Origin: Channa striata
Taxonomy: Eukaryota; Chordata; Actinopteri; Anabantiformes; Channidae
Direction of reading: 5' to 3'
Assembly (NCBI GenBank): GCA_033026295.1
Contig: JAUPFM010000079.1
Coordinates: 82,064 to 146,063 of the forward strand
Length of the DNA stretch: 64,000 bases
Position 1 is the stretch's first letter, and each line of letters starts with the position of its first letter. This document shows positions 50,881 to 58,780 of the stretch, one piece after another. The translations under genes and the position numbers were made by a program. The notes below the pieces were generated by a model that was not told where the DNA came from, searched no databases, and saw only the letters and a list, made by a program, of their open reading frames with translations.

Positions 50881-52486
50881 GACCTTCTGACCCCAGTCCA
50901 AAATCAGCTGTATTTGACCACAGATTTTGGCTCTTTATACCCAATAGGAAAGTGTCTGATCCAAGTGCTTTTAAGGGGTGGAAAGAGGAGACTTTGGGCT
51001 TTAAATTAATGTGAAACAAGTGTGATTTGCACCAGGCTGGCCTGAGAAACGTGAAAGGGCAAACTGGCTTCCCCAGGTCTATGGCTGAAAATGCACAGGG
51101 CCTGAAATTGGGCCTCATTCTCTGGCTGCTGTTTCCTTTGTGGAGCTCACAGCTAGATGTGCCTAGTATTGCCTTAAAGGTCTAAATCTAAGCTTTAAAT
51201 TGGTGTATGCCATAGGCAGATGCCATGTTCCTAGCTGCCTGTGCATGTCTGCAAATATGGCTCATTTTAAACCTTCTGACCCCAGTCCAAAATCAGCTGT
51301 ATTTGACCACACATTTTGGCTCTTTATACCCAATAGGAAAGTGTCTGAACCAAGTGGTTTATAAGGATGGAAAGAGGAGACTTTGGGCTTTAAATTGATG
51401 TGAAACAAGTGTAATTTGCACCAGGCTGGCCTGAGAAACTTGCAAGAGCAAACTGGCTGCCCCTGGGCTGACGCTGAAAATGCACAGGACCTGAAATTGG
51501 GCCTCGTTCTCTGGCTGCTGTTTCCTTTGTGGAGCTCAAAGCTAGATGTGCCTAGTATTGCCTTAAAGGTCTAAATCTAAGCTTTAAATTGGTGTATGCC
51601 ATAGGCAGATGCCATGTTCCTAGCTGCCTGTGCCTCATTCTCCTGGCTGCTGTTTCCTTTGTGGAGCTCACAGCTAGATGTGCCTAGTATTGCCTTAAAG
51701 GTCTAAATCTAAGCTTTAAATTGGTGTATGCCATAGGCAGATGCCATGTTCCTAGCTGCCTGTGCATGTCTGCAAATATGGCTCATTTTTGACCTTCTGA
51801 CCCCAGTCCAAAATCAGCTGTATTTGACCACAGATTTTGGCTCTTTATACCCAATAGGAAAGTGTCTGATCCAAGTGCTTTTAAGGGGTGGAAAGAGGAG
51901 ACTTTGGGCTTTAAATTGATGTGAAACAAGTGTGATTTGCACCAGGCTGACCTGAGAAACGTGAAAGGGCAAACTGGCTTCCCCAGGTCTATGGCTGAAA
52001 ATGCACAGGGCCTGAAATTGGGCCTCATTCTCTGGCTGCTGTTTCCTTTGTGGAGCTCACAGCTAGATGTGCCTGGTGTTGTCTTAAAGGTCTAAATCTA
52101 AGCTTTAAATTGGTGTATGCCATAGGCAGATGTCATGTTCCTAGCTTCCTGTGCATGTCTTCAAATATGGCTCATTTTTGACCGTCTCACCCCAGTCCAA
52201 AATCAGCTGTATTTGACCACACATTTTGGCTCTTTATAGCCAGGAGGAAAGTGTCTGATCCAAGTGGTTTAAATGGATGGAAAGAGGAGTTTTTAAGCTT
52301 TAAATTGATGTGAAACAAGTGTGATTTGCACCAGGCTGGCCTGAGAAACGTGAAAGGGCAAACTGGCTTCCCCAGGCCTATGGCTGAAAATGCACAGGGC
52401 CTGAAATTGGGCCTCGTTCTCCTGGCTGCTGTTTCCTTTGTGGAGCTCAATCCTAGATGTGCCTGGTATTGTCTTAAAGGTCTAAA

Positions 52487-52600
52487 TCTAAATTTATAAG
52501 GATGGAAATAGGAATTTTTAAGCTTTAAATTGTGATTTGCACCAGCCCTAATTCTCTTGGCTGCTGTTTCCTTACTGAAACAGCTTATATGCTGTATACT
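52487..52600 (+). repeat. Decayed right edge of the satellite array
   Basis: After the last regular D start (52,441) the sequence contains recognisable but shuffled pieces: TCTAAATCTAAATTTATAAGG, AGGAATTTTTAAGCTTTAAATTG, TGATTTGCACCAG and CTAATTCTCTTGGCTGCTGTTTCC. These are fragments of D, B and C in compressed form. Next to the final TGCTGTTTCC, GCTGTTTC (52,563-52,570) and GAAACAGC (52,577-52,584) form a short inverted repeat at the point where satellite homology stops. Confidence 0.8.
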
Positions 52601-52710
52601 GCCCATGAGTTAAAAAGTGGAGTCTTCGTCACTGGGGTAGCGTGTTCACTGACATTTCAACATTTGGTTTACCTAGATTTTGTGACATAAGGTTGATTGT
52701 TACAGTGTTA

Positions 52711-52750
52711 AACAGTAGGAAAGTGTCTGATCAGGCGCTGATTTGCACCA
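52711..52750 (+). repeat. Isolated degenerate satellite fragment
   Basis: AACAGTAGGAAAGTGTCTGATC followed by GATTTGCACC matches the satellite's CCAATAGGAAAGTGTCTGATCC ... GATTTGCACC, with most of segment B missing. It lies about 110 bp beyond the main edge, in otherwise non-satellite DNA, so the array once extended at least this far or was seeded here. Confidence 0.65.
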
Positions 52751-52785
52751 CCCCGCTGATTCTGCTAAGCCCGTTCCCTTGGCAG

Positions 52786-53329
52786 TGGTTTCCAAATGGG
52801 GCTACTTTTGCCATTTGGGGTACGGTGTCCATTTGGGCAGTTTTTGTCAAATGCAATTACATAGCCCCGGAGCTGCCAGTAGGGTCCCTTTTTGACACGG
52901 GGCACCCCCGGGACTTCCAAAGGGCAACTTTTGCCATTTCGGACTCTCCCTTTGTCCTTTTGGGAACCTTTCTGCCAAATGAATGGCAGAGCCCCGGAGT
53001 TGCCGGTAGGGTCCTTTTTGACACACGGTCCCCACTGCACTGTCCATTAGGGAAACTTTTTCCATTTGGGACTCTCCTTGTCCTTTTGGGAACTTTTCTG
53101 CCAAATGCAATGCCAGAGCCCCGGAGTGGCGGTAGGGTCCTTTTTGACACACGGATCCCCTGCACTGTCCATTTGGGAAACTTTTTTCCATTTGGGACTC
53201 TCCTTGTCCTTTGGGAACCTTTCTGCCAAATGCAATGCCAGAGCCCCGGAGTGGCGGTAGGGTCCTTTTTTAGCACATGGACCCCCGCACTGTCCATTTG
53301 GGAAACTTTTGCCATTTGGGATGCATGAG
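52786..53329 (+). repeat. 126-bp minisatellite, about four units
   Basis: The block AGAGCCCCGGAG(T)GGCGGTAGGGTCC recurs at 52,865, 52,992, 53,119 and 53,244 (steps 127, 127, 125). Each unit also holds CCATTTGGGA, TCTCCTTGTCCTTTTGGGAA and CTTTCTGCCAAATGCAATGCC. The CCATTTGG and CCAAATG motifs are partly self-complementary and resemble the palindromic repeats further right. A 228-codon open frame crosses the block, with overlapping frames on the other strand; I read these as repeat by-products. Confidence 0.9.
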
Positions 53330-53834
53330 GTCCATTGTAGTTTTTATGTTCTAATGCTAATTAAGTGGCCCGAGAGTGGCATATCATGTTCATTGTTGGT
53401 ATGGGGCCCAGGGAGCCTGTACTTTGTGAATTGGTGCTTGTAGTTGCATTTCAGACATATTTGAAAATTGGCTTCTTTTAAAACTTTGGCACCGCTGTGG
53501 AGTTGGCGTCCATGTCCGCAACCCGGCCCTAGGGTATCGCTGGATTCCTGAAGTCATATTTAGGGGTTTGAGCTAGGCATCTGATTTCGTGATATGTTGT
53601 TGCCTAGACGCCACAGGAGTAACGTGTGTTGTTGGAAACCTGAGAGGTCCGGGGACCAAACTGCCTTCAGGTGCATCCAATGAAGCTGGGATGAAAATAA
53701 TCTGAAAGAAGTTCATGACTGGGTAAACATATCTCAGTTTCAGAACTGCACGTTGATAGAAAGTGATGATTTGGGGTCTGACAAATGGGAACCCTTCCAC
53801 TTCTATATAAAAGTATTGTAATTGGACATTTTCA
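53330..53834. other. Unique spacer, no gene recognised
   Basis: About 500 bp with no tandem structure or open frame that I can support. Minus-strand frames in it are short and resemble nothing known to me. The only notable signal is a strong TATA-like motif near its right end. Confidence 0.6.
53804..53813 (+). promoter_or_regulatory. TATA-box-like motif
   Basis: TATATAAAAG fits the TATA-box consensus well. It is oriented so that transcription would begin near 53,835, exactly where the duplicated hairpin region begins. A CCAAT pentamer lies about 135 bp upstream (53,668). No first exon or splice donor is evident, so the motif may be chance in an AT-rich stretch. Confidence 0.25.
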
Positions 53835-53900
53835 AGAATTAGGGAAAATGTACATTTGGGAACCTTTATGACACTTGGGAATGGTGGCGTGGTCCCCGCC

Positions 53901-54092
53901 GTGTCAAAAATGTTCACAAATATCAATTGTCCATTTGGGAAACTTTCTTACACCGGGGAAGGGTGGCCTGGTCCCTGCAGTGTCAAAAATGTTCCCAAAT
54001 GTCAATTGTCCATTTGGGAAACTTTCTGACACTTGGGACCAGTCCCCGCCGTGTCAAAAATGTTCCCAAATGTTAGTTTCGTGCCCCTGGTA
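53901..54092 (+). repeat. Tandem 53-nt imperfect palindromes (hairpin array 1)
   Basis: Units at 53,901-53,953 and 53,980-54,032 each start GTGTCAAAAATGTTC and end GAAACTTTCTGACAC (TTACAC in the first), with loop TCAATTGTC. The 22-nt arms pair with about three mismatches in the clean unit. A half unit follows at 54,051. Spacers are about 26 nt and contain TGGCCTGGTCCC. In RNA each unit could fold into a miRNA-precursor-sized hairpin; in DNA it could extrude a cruciform. No function is shown. Confidence 0.85.
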
Positions 54093-54280
54093 CTCCACAG
54101 AAAGACCTAGGGACAGAGAGGGAGCACCTCTTGGCCCATTGCTCAGTTTTCAGGCTCTCGCGAGGATTGAGCTCTTCAGTCCTAACCCCAAACACCTACC
54201 ATGTCATAGATGGTTAAAATCAAACTAAAATAAACCTCCACTGCACTCTAGGGACCTTCGGGGAACTCACCTAAGCTACG

Positions 54281-54670
54281 GTAGACATCCCCTGCCCGTG
54301 CTGAGGAGATTCCAACCTTCCCATATAACCAACCTCCAGGGGACCCCGGGGCCATCGTCCTACCCGCCCGAGGCATCCCCTGCCTGTCCTAAGAGGTATC
54401 CCACTTCCCATAGAAATCGACCTCCAGTGACCTCCAGGGGCCCCCGGGGCCCTCATCCTACCCACCCGAGGCATCCCCTGCCTGGCCTGAGAGGGGTCCC
54501 AACTCCCCTAAAAATCGACCTCCATGGACCTCCAGGGGCCCCCAGGGCTCTCGCCCTACCTGCCCGAGGCATCCCCTGCCTGGGCTGAGGGGATCCCCAT
54601 CTCCCCTAACATTGACTTCTAGGGACCTCCGTGGCCTTCTCCCTAACCGCCCGAGGCATCCCCTAGCTGG
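54281..54670 (+). repeat. GC-rich tandem repeat, 87-98 bp unit
   Basis: The motif CCCGAGGCATCCCCTGCC recurs with CATCCCC at 54,286, 54,374, 54,472, 54,570 and 54,657. Units also share ATCGACCTCCATGGACC and CAGGGGCCCCCGGGGCC. The GGGGCCCCCGGGG tract is itself nearly palindromic. A minus-strand frame of 235 codons covers part of this block and is a repeat by-product. Confidence 0.9.
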
Positions 54671-54755
54671 GTAAAATTCATGGGAGACCCCTCTCCTGGA
54701 GCTCACTGTTCTCAAATCGTGCAGGGGGTAGTAGTACAATGGCCTGGTCCCAGCC

Positions 54756-54935
54756 GTGTCAAAAATGTTCCCAAATGTCAGTTGTCCATTTGGGAAACTT
54801 TCTGAGAACTGGGAATTGTTGGCCTGGTCACAGTCGTTTAAAAATTTTTCCCAAATGTCAATTGTCCATTGGGGAAACTTTCTGACACCGGGGAAGGGTG
54901 GCCAGGTCCCAGCCGTGTCAAGAAGTTTCCCAATT
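54756..54935 (+). repeat. Hairpin array 2
   Basis: Imperfect palindromes lie at 54,756-54,808 and 54,836-54,888, with a half unit from 54,915 (GTGTCAAGAAGTTTCCC). They share the GTGTCA...TGACAC frame with array 1, but the second unit has GTTTAAAAATTTTTCCC on the left arm. Confidence 0.82.
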
Positions 54936-55123
54936 GTCACGTGTCTTGACCCCAAGGTCATCTTATTAATGTTCACAGGCTCATCAGCCTTTGCGCTTGG
55001 GGTGAAGAGCTGCAACCACTCCAGCATGAAAGCCTGGTCAGTGGAGAATGTTGGACCCCCATTGGGTGTCTCTGGAAGGATTCTGTGACCCCCAAAAGGC
55101 TGCTTAAAGTCACAAAGGTCGCC

Positions 55124-55162
55124 AGTGTTCCCAAATGGACAAATTGTCCATTTGGGAACACT
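55124..55162. repeat. Perfect 39-bp palindrome, present in only one duplicate
   Basis: AGTGTTCCCAAATGGACAA, a single central A, then the exact reverse complement of those 19 bases. At the matching site in copy 2 (57,468) the sequence runs GCCAGTG directly into GGGTG, so about 40 bp are absent. The core TTCCCAAATGGACAA is the idealised arm of the imperfect hairpins all around it. It could be a recent insertion of a tiny palindromic element, or copy 2 could have deleted an unstable palindrome. Confidence 0.9.
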
Positions 55163-55385
55163 CACTGGGGTGAAAATCTTTTCTGAGGGATATAGAGAGG
55201 TGCAAGTTTTGCATGTTCAAAGTGGGGGGTGTGGACAACGTGGGACAAGAATTTGGTGTCTCTAAGTGCAATGTAAGATCCTTAAAAAATTGAACAAACT
55301 TCCTAAGGTCGACTTATGTGGCCTTCGTGCTCCCAAATAGCAAAATGTCCATGTGGGAACCCCCAGCTCAAAACTTTGAACCCTG

Positions 55386-55995
55386 ACCCTTGAATCTCCA
55401 GTGACCCCAGAGATCCCATATTTGGTCAACACATAGAGGGAAGGGTCAGGAACACTCCCTTTTAGCCACATCCCGTTTGGAGCTTGTTTTGATTAATTTG
55501 CTTTTTTGCACTTTCTGCTCCGCCACGGTGTCAGGGTCCATGGCCCTGACTGCCTATGACAAAGGTGGTTGGTTCAGAGTGATGTTTTCTTAGAGTGAGC
55601 CAGAGCTGTGATTTTTTAATATGTTCTTGCCACGGCCGAACCAAGAAGACCCATCCTGCCTCGGACTCGGTACGAACTTCCAACAGGTCGTGCGGAGAGT
55701 GACACCTCCCATTACTTTTGAATGGGATTTTTTCCTAGGGAAAAGGAATTGAAACTGATACCCAAATGGACAAATTTGAGAAGGTGGTATTTCCTGACGT
55801 GAAGGTCCGAGATGGTTCAATGTTGCGCCAAACAACTCACCGCAGAGCCCGGATTTAGCGTAATACGTGCCAAATCCACAGACTGCCTGGGGACCTATCT
55901 CCTTTCAGGAGAATCTGGTAGACCTGGGACAGAGGCAGATTGTAAAATTGCTATTAAATATGCAACATATTTTAACCTTGTGGTTAAAATGTCCC
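55386..55995. other. Unique spacer between the two duplication copies
   Basis: About 600 bp without tandem structure. It contains isolated palindrome-core words (CCCAAATGGACAAATTTG near 55,761) but no open frame or RNA gene that I can support. Confidence 0.6.
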
Positions 55996-55999
55996 AGTC

Positions 56000-56192
56000 G
56001 TTTAAAAAACAATCCTAAATGTTAATTGTCCATTTGGGAAACTTTCTGACACTTGGGAATGGTGGCCTGGTCCCTGCCATGTCAAAAATGTTCCCAAATG
56101 TCAATTGTCCATTGGGGAAACTTTCTGACACTTGGGAATGGTCCCCGCGGTGTCAAAAATGTTCCCAAATGTTAGTTTCGTGCCCCTGGTAC
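56000..56192 (+). repeat. Hairpin array 3
   Basis: A degenerate unit at 56,000-56,052 (left arm GTTTAAAAAACAATCC), a clean unit at 56,079-56,131 and a half unit from 56,150. This corresponds to array 1 in the other copy of the duplication. Confidence 0.8.
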
Positions 56193-56384
56193 TCCACAGA
56201 AAGACCTAGGGACAGAGAGGGAGCACGTCTTGGCCCATTGCTCAGTTTTCAGGCTCTCACGAGGATTGAGCTCTTCAGTCCTAACCCCAAACACCCATTA
56301 TGTCAAAGATGGTTAAAATCAAACTAAAATAAACCTCCACTGCACTCTAGGGACCTTCGGGGAACTCACCTAAGCTACGGTAGA

Positions 56385-56860
56385 CATCCCCTGCCCGTGC
56401 TGATGAGGATTCCAAGCTTCCCATATAACCAACCTCCAGGGGCCCCTAGGGCTCTCGCCCTACCCGCCCGAGGCATCCACTGCCTGGCCTAAGAGGTATC
56501 CCACTTCCCATAGAAATCAACCTCCAGGGACCTCCAGGGCCCCCGGGGCCCTCGTCCTACCCGCCCGAGGCATCCCCTGCCTGGCCTGAGAGGATTCCCA
56601 CCTTCCCTAAAAATCGACCTCTATGGACCTCCAGGGGCCCCCGGGGCCCTCATCCTACCCACCCGAGGCATCCCCTGCCTGGCCTGAGAGGAGTCCCAAC
56701 TCCCCTAAAAATCGACCTCCATGGACCTCCAGGGGCCCCAGGGCTCTTGCCCTACCTGCCCGAGGCATCCCCTGCCTGGGCTGGGGATCCCCATCTCCCC
56801 TAACATTGACTTCTAGGGACCTCCGTGGCCTTCTCCCTAACCGCCCGAGGCATCCCCTAG
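56385..56860 (+). repeat. GC-rich tandem repeat in duplication copy 2 (one extra unit)
   Basis: Same unit as 54,281-54,670 with one more repeat, which accounts for part of the length difference between the copies of the segmental duplication. Boundary sequences on both sides (GTAGACATCCCCTGCCCG; GCATCCCCTAGCTGGG) are conserved, so the change is internal gain or loss of a unit. Confidence 0.88.
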
Positions 56861-56949
56861 CTGGGTAAAATTCATGGGAGACCCCTCTCCTGGAGCTCAC
56901 TGTTCTCAAATCGTGCAGGGGGTAGTAGTACAATGGCCTGGTCCCAGCC

Positions 56950-57290
56950 GTGTCAAAAATGTTCCTAAATGTCAGTTGTCCATTTGGGAAACTTTCTGAC
57001 ACTTGGGAATGGTGGCCTGGTCCCCGCCGTGTCAGAAATGTTCCCAAATGTCAATTGTCCATTTGGGAAACGTTCTGACACCGGGAAGGGAGGCCTGGTC
57101 CCAGCCGTGTCAAGAAGTTTCCCAATTGTCAATTGTCCATTGGGGAAACTTTCTGAGAACTGGGAATTGTTGGCCTGGTCACAGTCGTTTAAAAATTTTT
57201 CCCAAATGTCAATTGTCCATTGGGGAAACTTTCTGACACCGGGAAGGGTGGCCAGGTCCCAGCCGTGTCAAGAAGTTTCCCAATTGTCAC
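56950..57290 (+). repeat. Hairpin array 4 (four units plus a half)
   Basis: Units start at 56,950, 57,029, 57,107 and 57,187, spaced 78-80 bp, with a half unit near 57,265. It is the longest array and corresponds to array 2 with two added units. Arms keep CCCAAATG/CATTTGGG or CCCAATTG/CATTGGGG, while linker and loop bases vary. Confidence 0.85.
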
Positions 57291-57699
57291 GTGTCTTGAC
57301 CCCAAGGTCATCTTATTAATGTTCACAGGCTCATCAGCCTTTGCGCTTGGGGTGAAGAGCTGCAACCACTCCAGCATGAAAGCCTGGTCAGTGGAGAATG
57401 TTGGACCCCCATTGGGTGTCTCTGAAAGGATTCTGTGACCCCCAAAAGGCTGCTTAAAGTCACAAAGGTCGCCAGTGGGGTGAAAATCTTTTCTGAGGGA
57501 TATAGAGAGGTGCAAGTTTTGCATGTTCAAAGTGGGGGGTGTGGACAATGTGGGACAAGAATTTGGTGTCTCTGAGTGCAATGTAAGATCCTTAAAAAAC
57601 TGAACAAACTTCCTAAGGTCAACCTATGTGGCCTTCGTGCTCCCAAATGGAAAAATGTCCATGTGGGAACCCCCAGCTCAAAAGTTTGAACCAATTCCC

Positions 57700-57912
57700 A
57701 GGTCTCAGAAAGTTTCCCAAATGGATGTGACTTTTGGGAACACAGCGATTTGCATTCTAAGTAACTGGAAATGGACAATTGACATTTAAGAACCTATTTG
57801 ACTTGTGACAATTGGGAAACGTCGTGACATGGCTGGGACAAGGCCACTCTTCCAGGGTGTCAGAAAGCTTCCTAAATGGAAGTTTTGTTTTAACAGAACT
57901 TGTTCACACACC
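57700..57912 (-). repeat. Inverted relative of the hairpin repeat, copy 1
   Basis: Read on the minus strand, the core GTGGCC...CCAGC(C)GTGTCACGACG, TTTCCCAATTG and CTTTCTGACACC matches the plus-strand units around 57,085-57,160. The family therefore occurs here in opposite orientation, only about 600 bp away. It is followed on the plus strand by TTAACAGAACTTGTTCACACACCT. Confidence 0.8.
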
Positions 57913-58044
57913 TGTTCGCACCTGATATGAATAGAGAAGCCCAACGCACAAGCCTCGGTAGACAAAGTAATGCAACAATTCAAAACAAACCGAGTAACTC
58001 AAAAGACAGCCCCAAAACAGCGTTTTGCCAACGGTACATTAAAC

Positions 58045-58061
58045 GGGGGGGGTGGTGGGGG
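58045..58061 (+). other. G-rich tract (potential G-quadruplex)
   Basis: Eight Gs, T, two Gs, T, five Gs, in CGGGGGGGGTGGTGGGGG. It could form a two-layer quadruplex, or a longer one using the G8 run. On the minus strand it would lie about 135 nt inside the putative first intron of the transcript described at 58,196-58,300. Confidence 0.5.
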
Positions 58062-58195
58062 TTACGAAAGACAAAGGACAAACAGCGTTTTCAAAGTCTT
58101 AAACGGAAAGGACAGATTAAACCACAGCTCAACACGTAAACACGTGCATTAGAAACAGAAAAACCTGTACATAAAACGGAAGAAGAAGTTCTTAC

Positions 58196-58234
58196 CTGCT
58201 TCGGTCTTTTTCTCAGCTCTGAGGAGATCGCACT
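58196..58234 (-). other. Putative noncoding first exon with consensus splice donor
   Basis: If transcription begins at the CA at 58,234, the first exon is about 39 nt and ends ...GACCGAAGCAG followed by GTAAGAAC, a full match to the CAG|GTAAG donor consensus at 58,196/58,195. There is no ATG in the short exon, so translation would have to start downstream. I could not identify a convincing acceptor or second exon on the minus strand. Confidence 0.45.
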
Positions 58235-58300
58235 GCCGCTCCGTTGCATCGGAGACCCACTTATAACCTGCGTCATGCGCCTTTGCAGCGCTGTGATTGG
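58230..58300 (-). promoter_or_regulatory. CpG-rich Pol II core promoter, minus strand
   Basis: On the minus strand the order is CCAAT box (GGCCAATCA, CCAAT at 58,300-58,296), an ATF/CREB-like TGACGCA (58,275-58,269), a TATA box (TTATAAG, 58,266-58,260) and a CA dinucleotide at 58,235/58,234 that is 31 bp from the TATA start. This spacing is canonical for vertebrate TATA promoters. About a dozen CpGs lie in 58,196-58,375 whereas surrounding DNA is CpG-poor. Direction of transcription is toward the duplications and satellite. It might drive a small gene, a long noncoding RNA or a mobile element; the sequence does not say which. Confidence 0.6.
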
Positions 58301-58370
58301 CCAACGGCTCAGCGAGCCTGACACCAGCTGAAACAGCTTTTCTCAAGAGGAGAGACCAGGATATGCGCAC

Positions 58371-58569
58371 CTGAGTGAAAAGTCAATACAATTTATGACA
58401 TTTGCCAATAATACGTTGTCCCACACATAAACACAAACAAGGAAATGAATAAATGATAAAATAAATGCAGATGAAATAAGCACTCATGAAACAACAAAAA
58501 AGACAATGGAAATGTGTCACTTTTGGAAATATTTTAACAAGGCCTGTTTGTGCAATGACAAGGAGTATT
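58371..58569. other. AT-rich spacer upstream of the minus-strand promoter
   Basis: No gene or repeat recognised. Several short A/T runs and no open frame of note. Confidence 0.6.
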
Positions 58570-58780
58570 TCTGGTTTTGAAAAGGTTTCCTGAATGTCAT
58601 GACCATTTGAAATCCAGCGATTCTATGTACTTGGAAAAGGACAGTTGACATTTGTCAACATTTTTGACACCTGACAATTGGGAAACGTCGTGACACGGCT
58701 GGGACCAGGCCACTCTTCCAGGCTGTCAGAAAGCTTCCTAAATGGAAGTTTTTGTTTTAACAGAACTTGTTCACACACCT
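58570..58780 (-). repeat. Inverted relative of the hairpin repeat, copy 2
   Basis: Direct copy of 57,700-57,912 at an offset of about 868 bp. Both contain GACAATTGGGAAACGTCGTG and both end ACAGAACTTGTTCACACACCT. The 650 bp between them hold the CpG-rich promoter-like segment, so these two may be flanks of an insertion or ends of a tandem duplication whose second half was lost. Confidence 0.82.

Larger units (their letters stand above)
1..52490 (+). repeat. Large head-to-tail satellite DNA array, 390-bp basic monomer
   Basis: The same sequence recurs without interruption, always in the same orientation, for about 52.5 kb, which is roughly 134 monomer equivalents. Spacing of the anchor GACCTTCTGACCCCAGTC is 390 bp wherever monomers are intact (4,635 to 5,025; 48,542, 48,932, 49,322). 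The monomer has four parts: A (anchor, TTTGACCACACATTTTGG, GGAAAGTGTCTGATCC), B (ATGGAAAGAGG, AAGCTTTAAATTGATGTG), C (TTTGCACCAGGCTGGCC to TGCTGTTTCC) and D (TTTGTGGAGCTCACAGC to GGCTCATTTTT). HindIII sites (AAGCTT) occur twice and a SacI site (GAGCTC) once per full monomer. Base 1 falls inside a monomer, so the array continues leftward. It is CpG-poor. I did not notice a CENP-B box but did not search every copy. Function is unknown; pericentromeric, subtelomeric or sex-chromosome heterochromatin are all possible. I do not recognise the family by name. Confidence 0.97.
53835..55385 (+). repeat. Segmental duplication, copy 1 (about 1.55 kb)
   Basis: This interval matches 56,000-57,690 nearly base for base over long stretches, for example GTTAGTTTCGTGCCCCTGG (54,072 and 56,171) and the segment around GACCCCCAAAAGGCTGC (55,087 and 57,437). 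The offset grows from 2,099 to 2,350 bp because copy 2 has one more GC-rich repeat unit and two more hairpin units. Internally it holds palindromic repeats, a GC-rich tandem block, more palindromic repeats and a unique tail. Confidence 0.92.
56000..57690 (+). repeat. Segmental duplication, copy 2 (about 1.7 kb)
   Basis: Partner of 53,835-55,385. It has extra tandem units in both the GC-rich and hairpin blocks, and it lacks about 40 bp around the perfect palindrome found in copy 1 at 55,124-55,162. Homology ends after CCCCCAGCTCAAAAGTTTGAACC. Confidence 0.92.

Noticed and set aside
1..52490. CRISPR-like array (regular repeats with variable spacers)
   Set aside because: The whole 390-bp unit is repeated, not short repeats with unique spacers, and the genome context is eukaryotic.
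52642..53328. 228-codon plus-strand frame
   Set aside because: It runs through the 126-bp minisatellite, with comparable frames on the opposite strand; repetitive composition explains it.
54458..55165. 235-codon minus-strand frame, with a relative at 56,655-57,047
   Set aside because: It covers GC-rich tandem units and hairpin repeats and differs between duplicates by indels that ignore the reading frame.
55500..55860. Possible small nuclear RNA or rRNA fragment in the spacer
   Set aside because: I compared it from memory with U1, U2 and rRNA core sequences and found no convincing match.
58149..58370. 73-77 codon minus-strand frames over the CpG-rich patch
   Set aside because: They would start upstream of the inferred transcription start and read through the CCAAT and TATA boxes; the promoter reading explains the sequence better.
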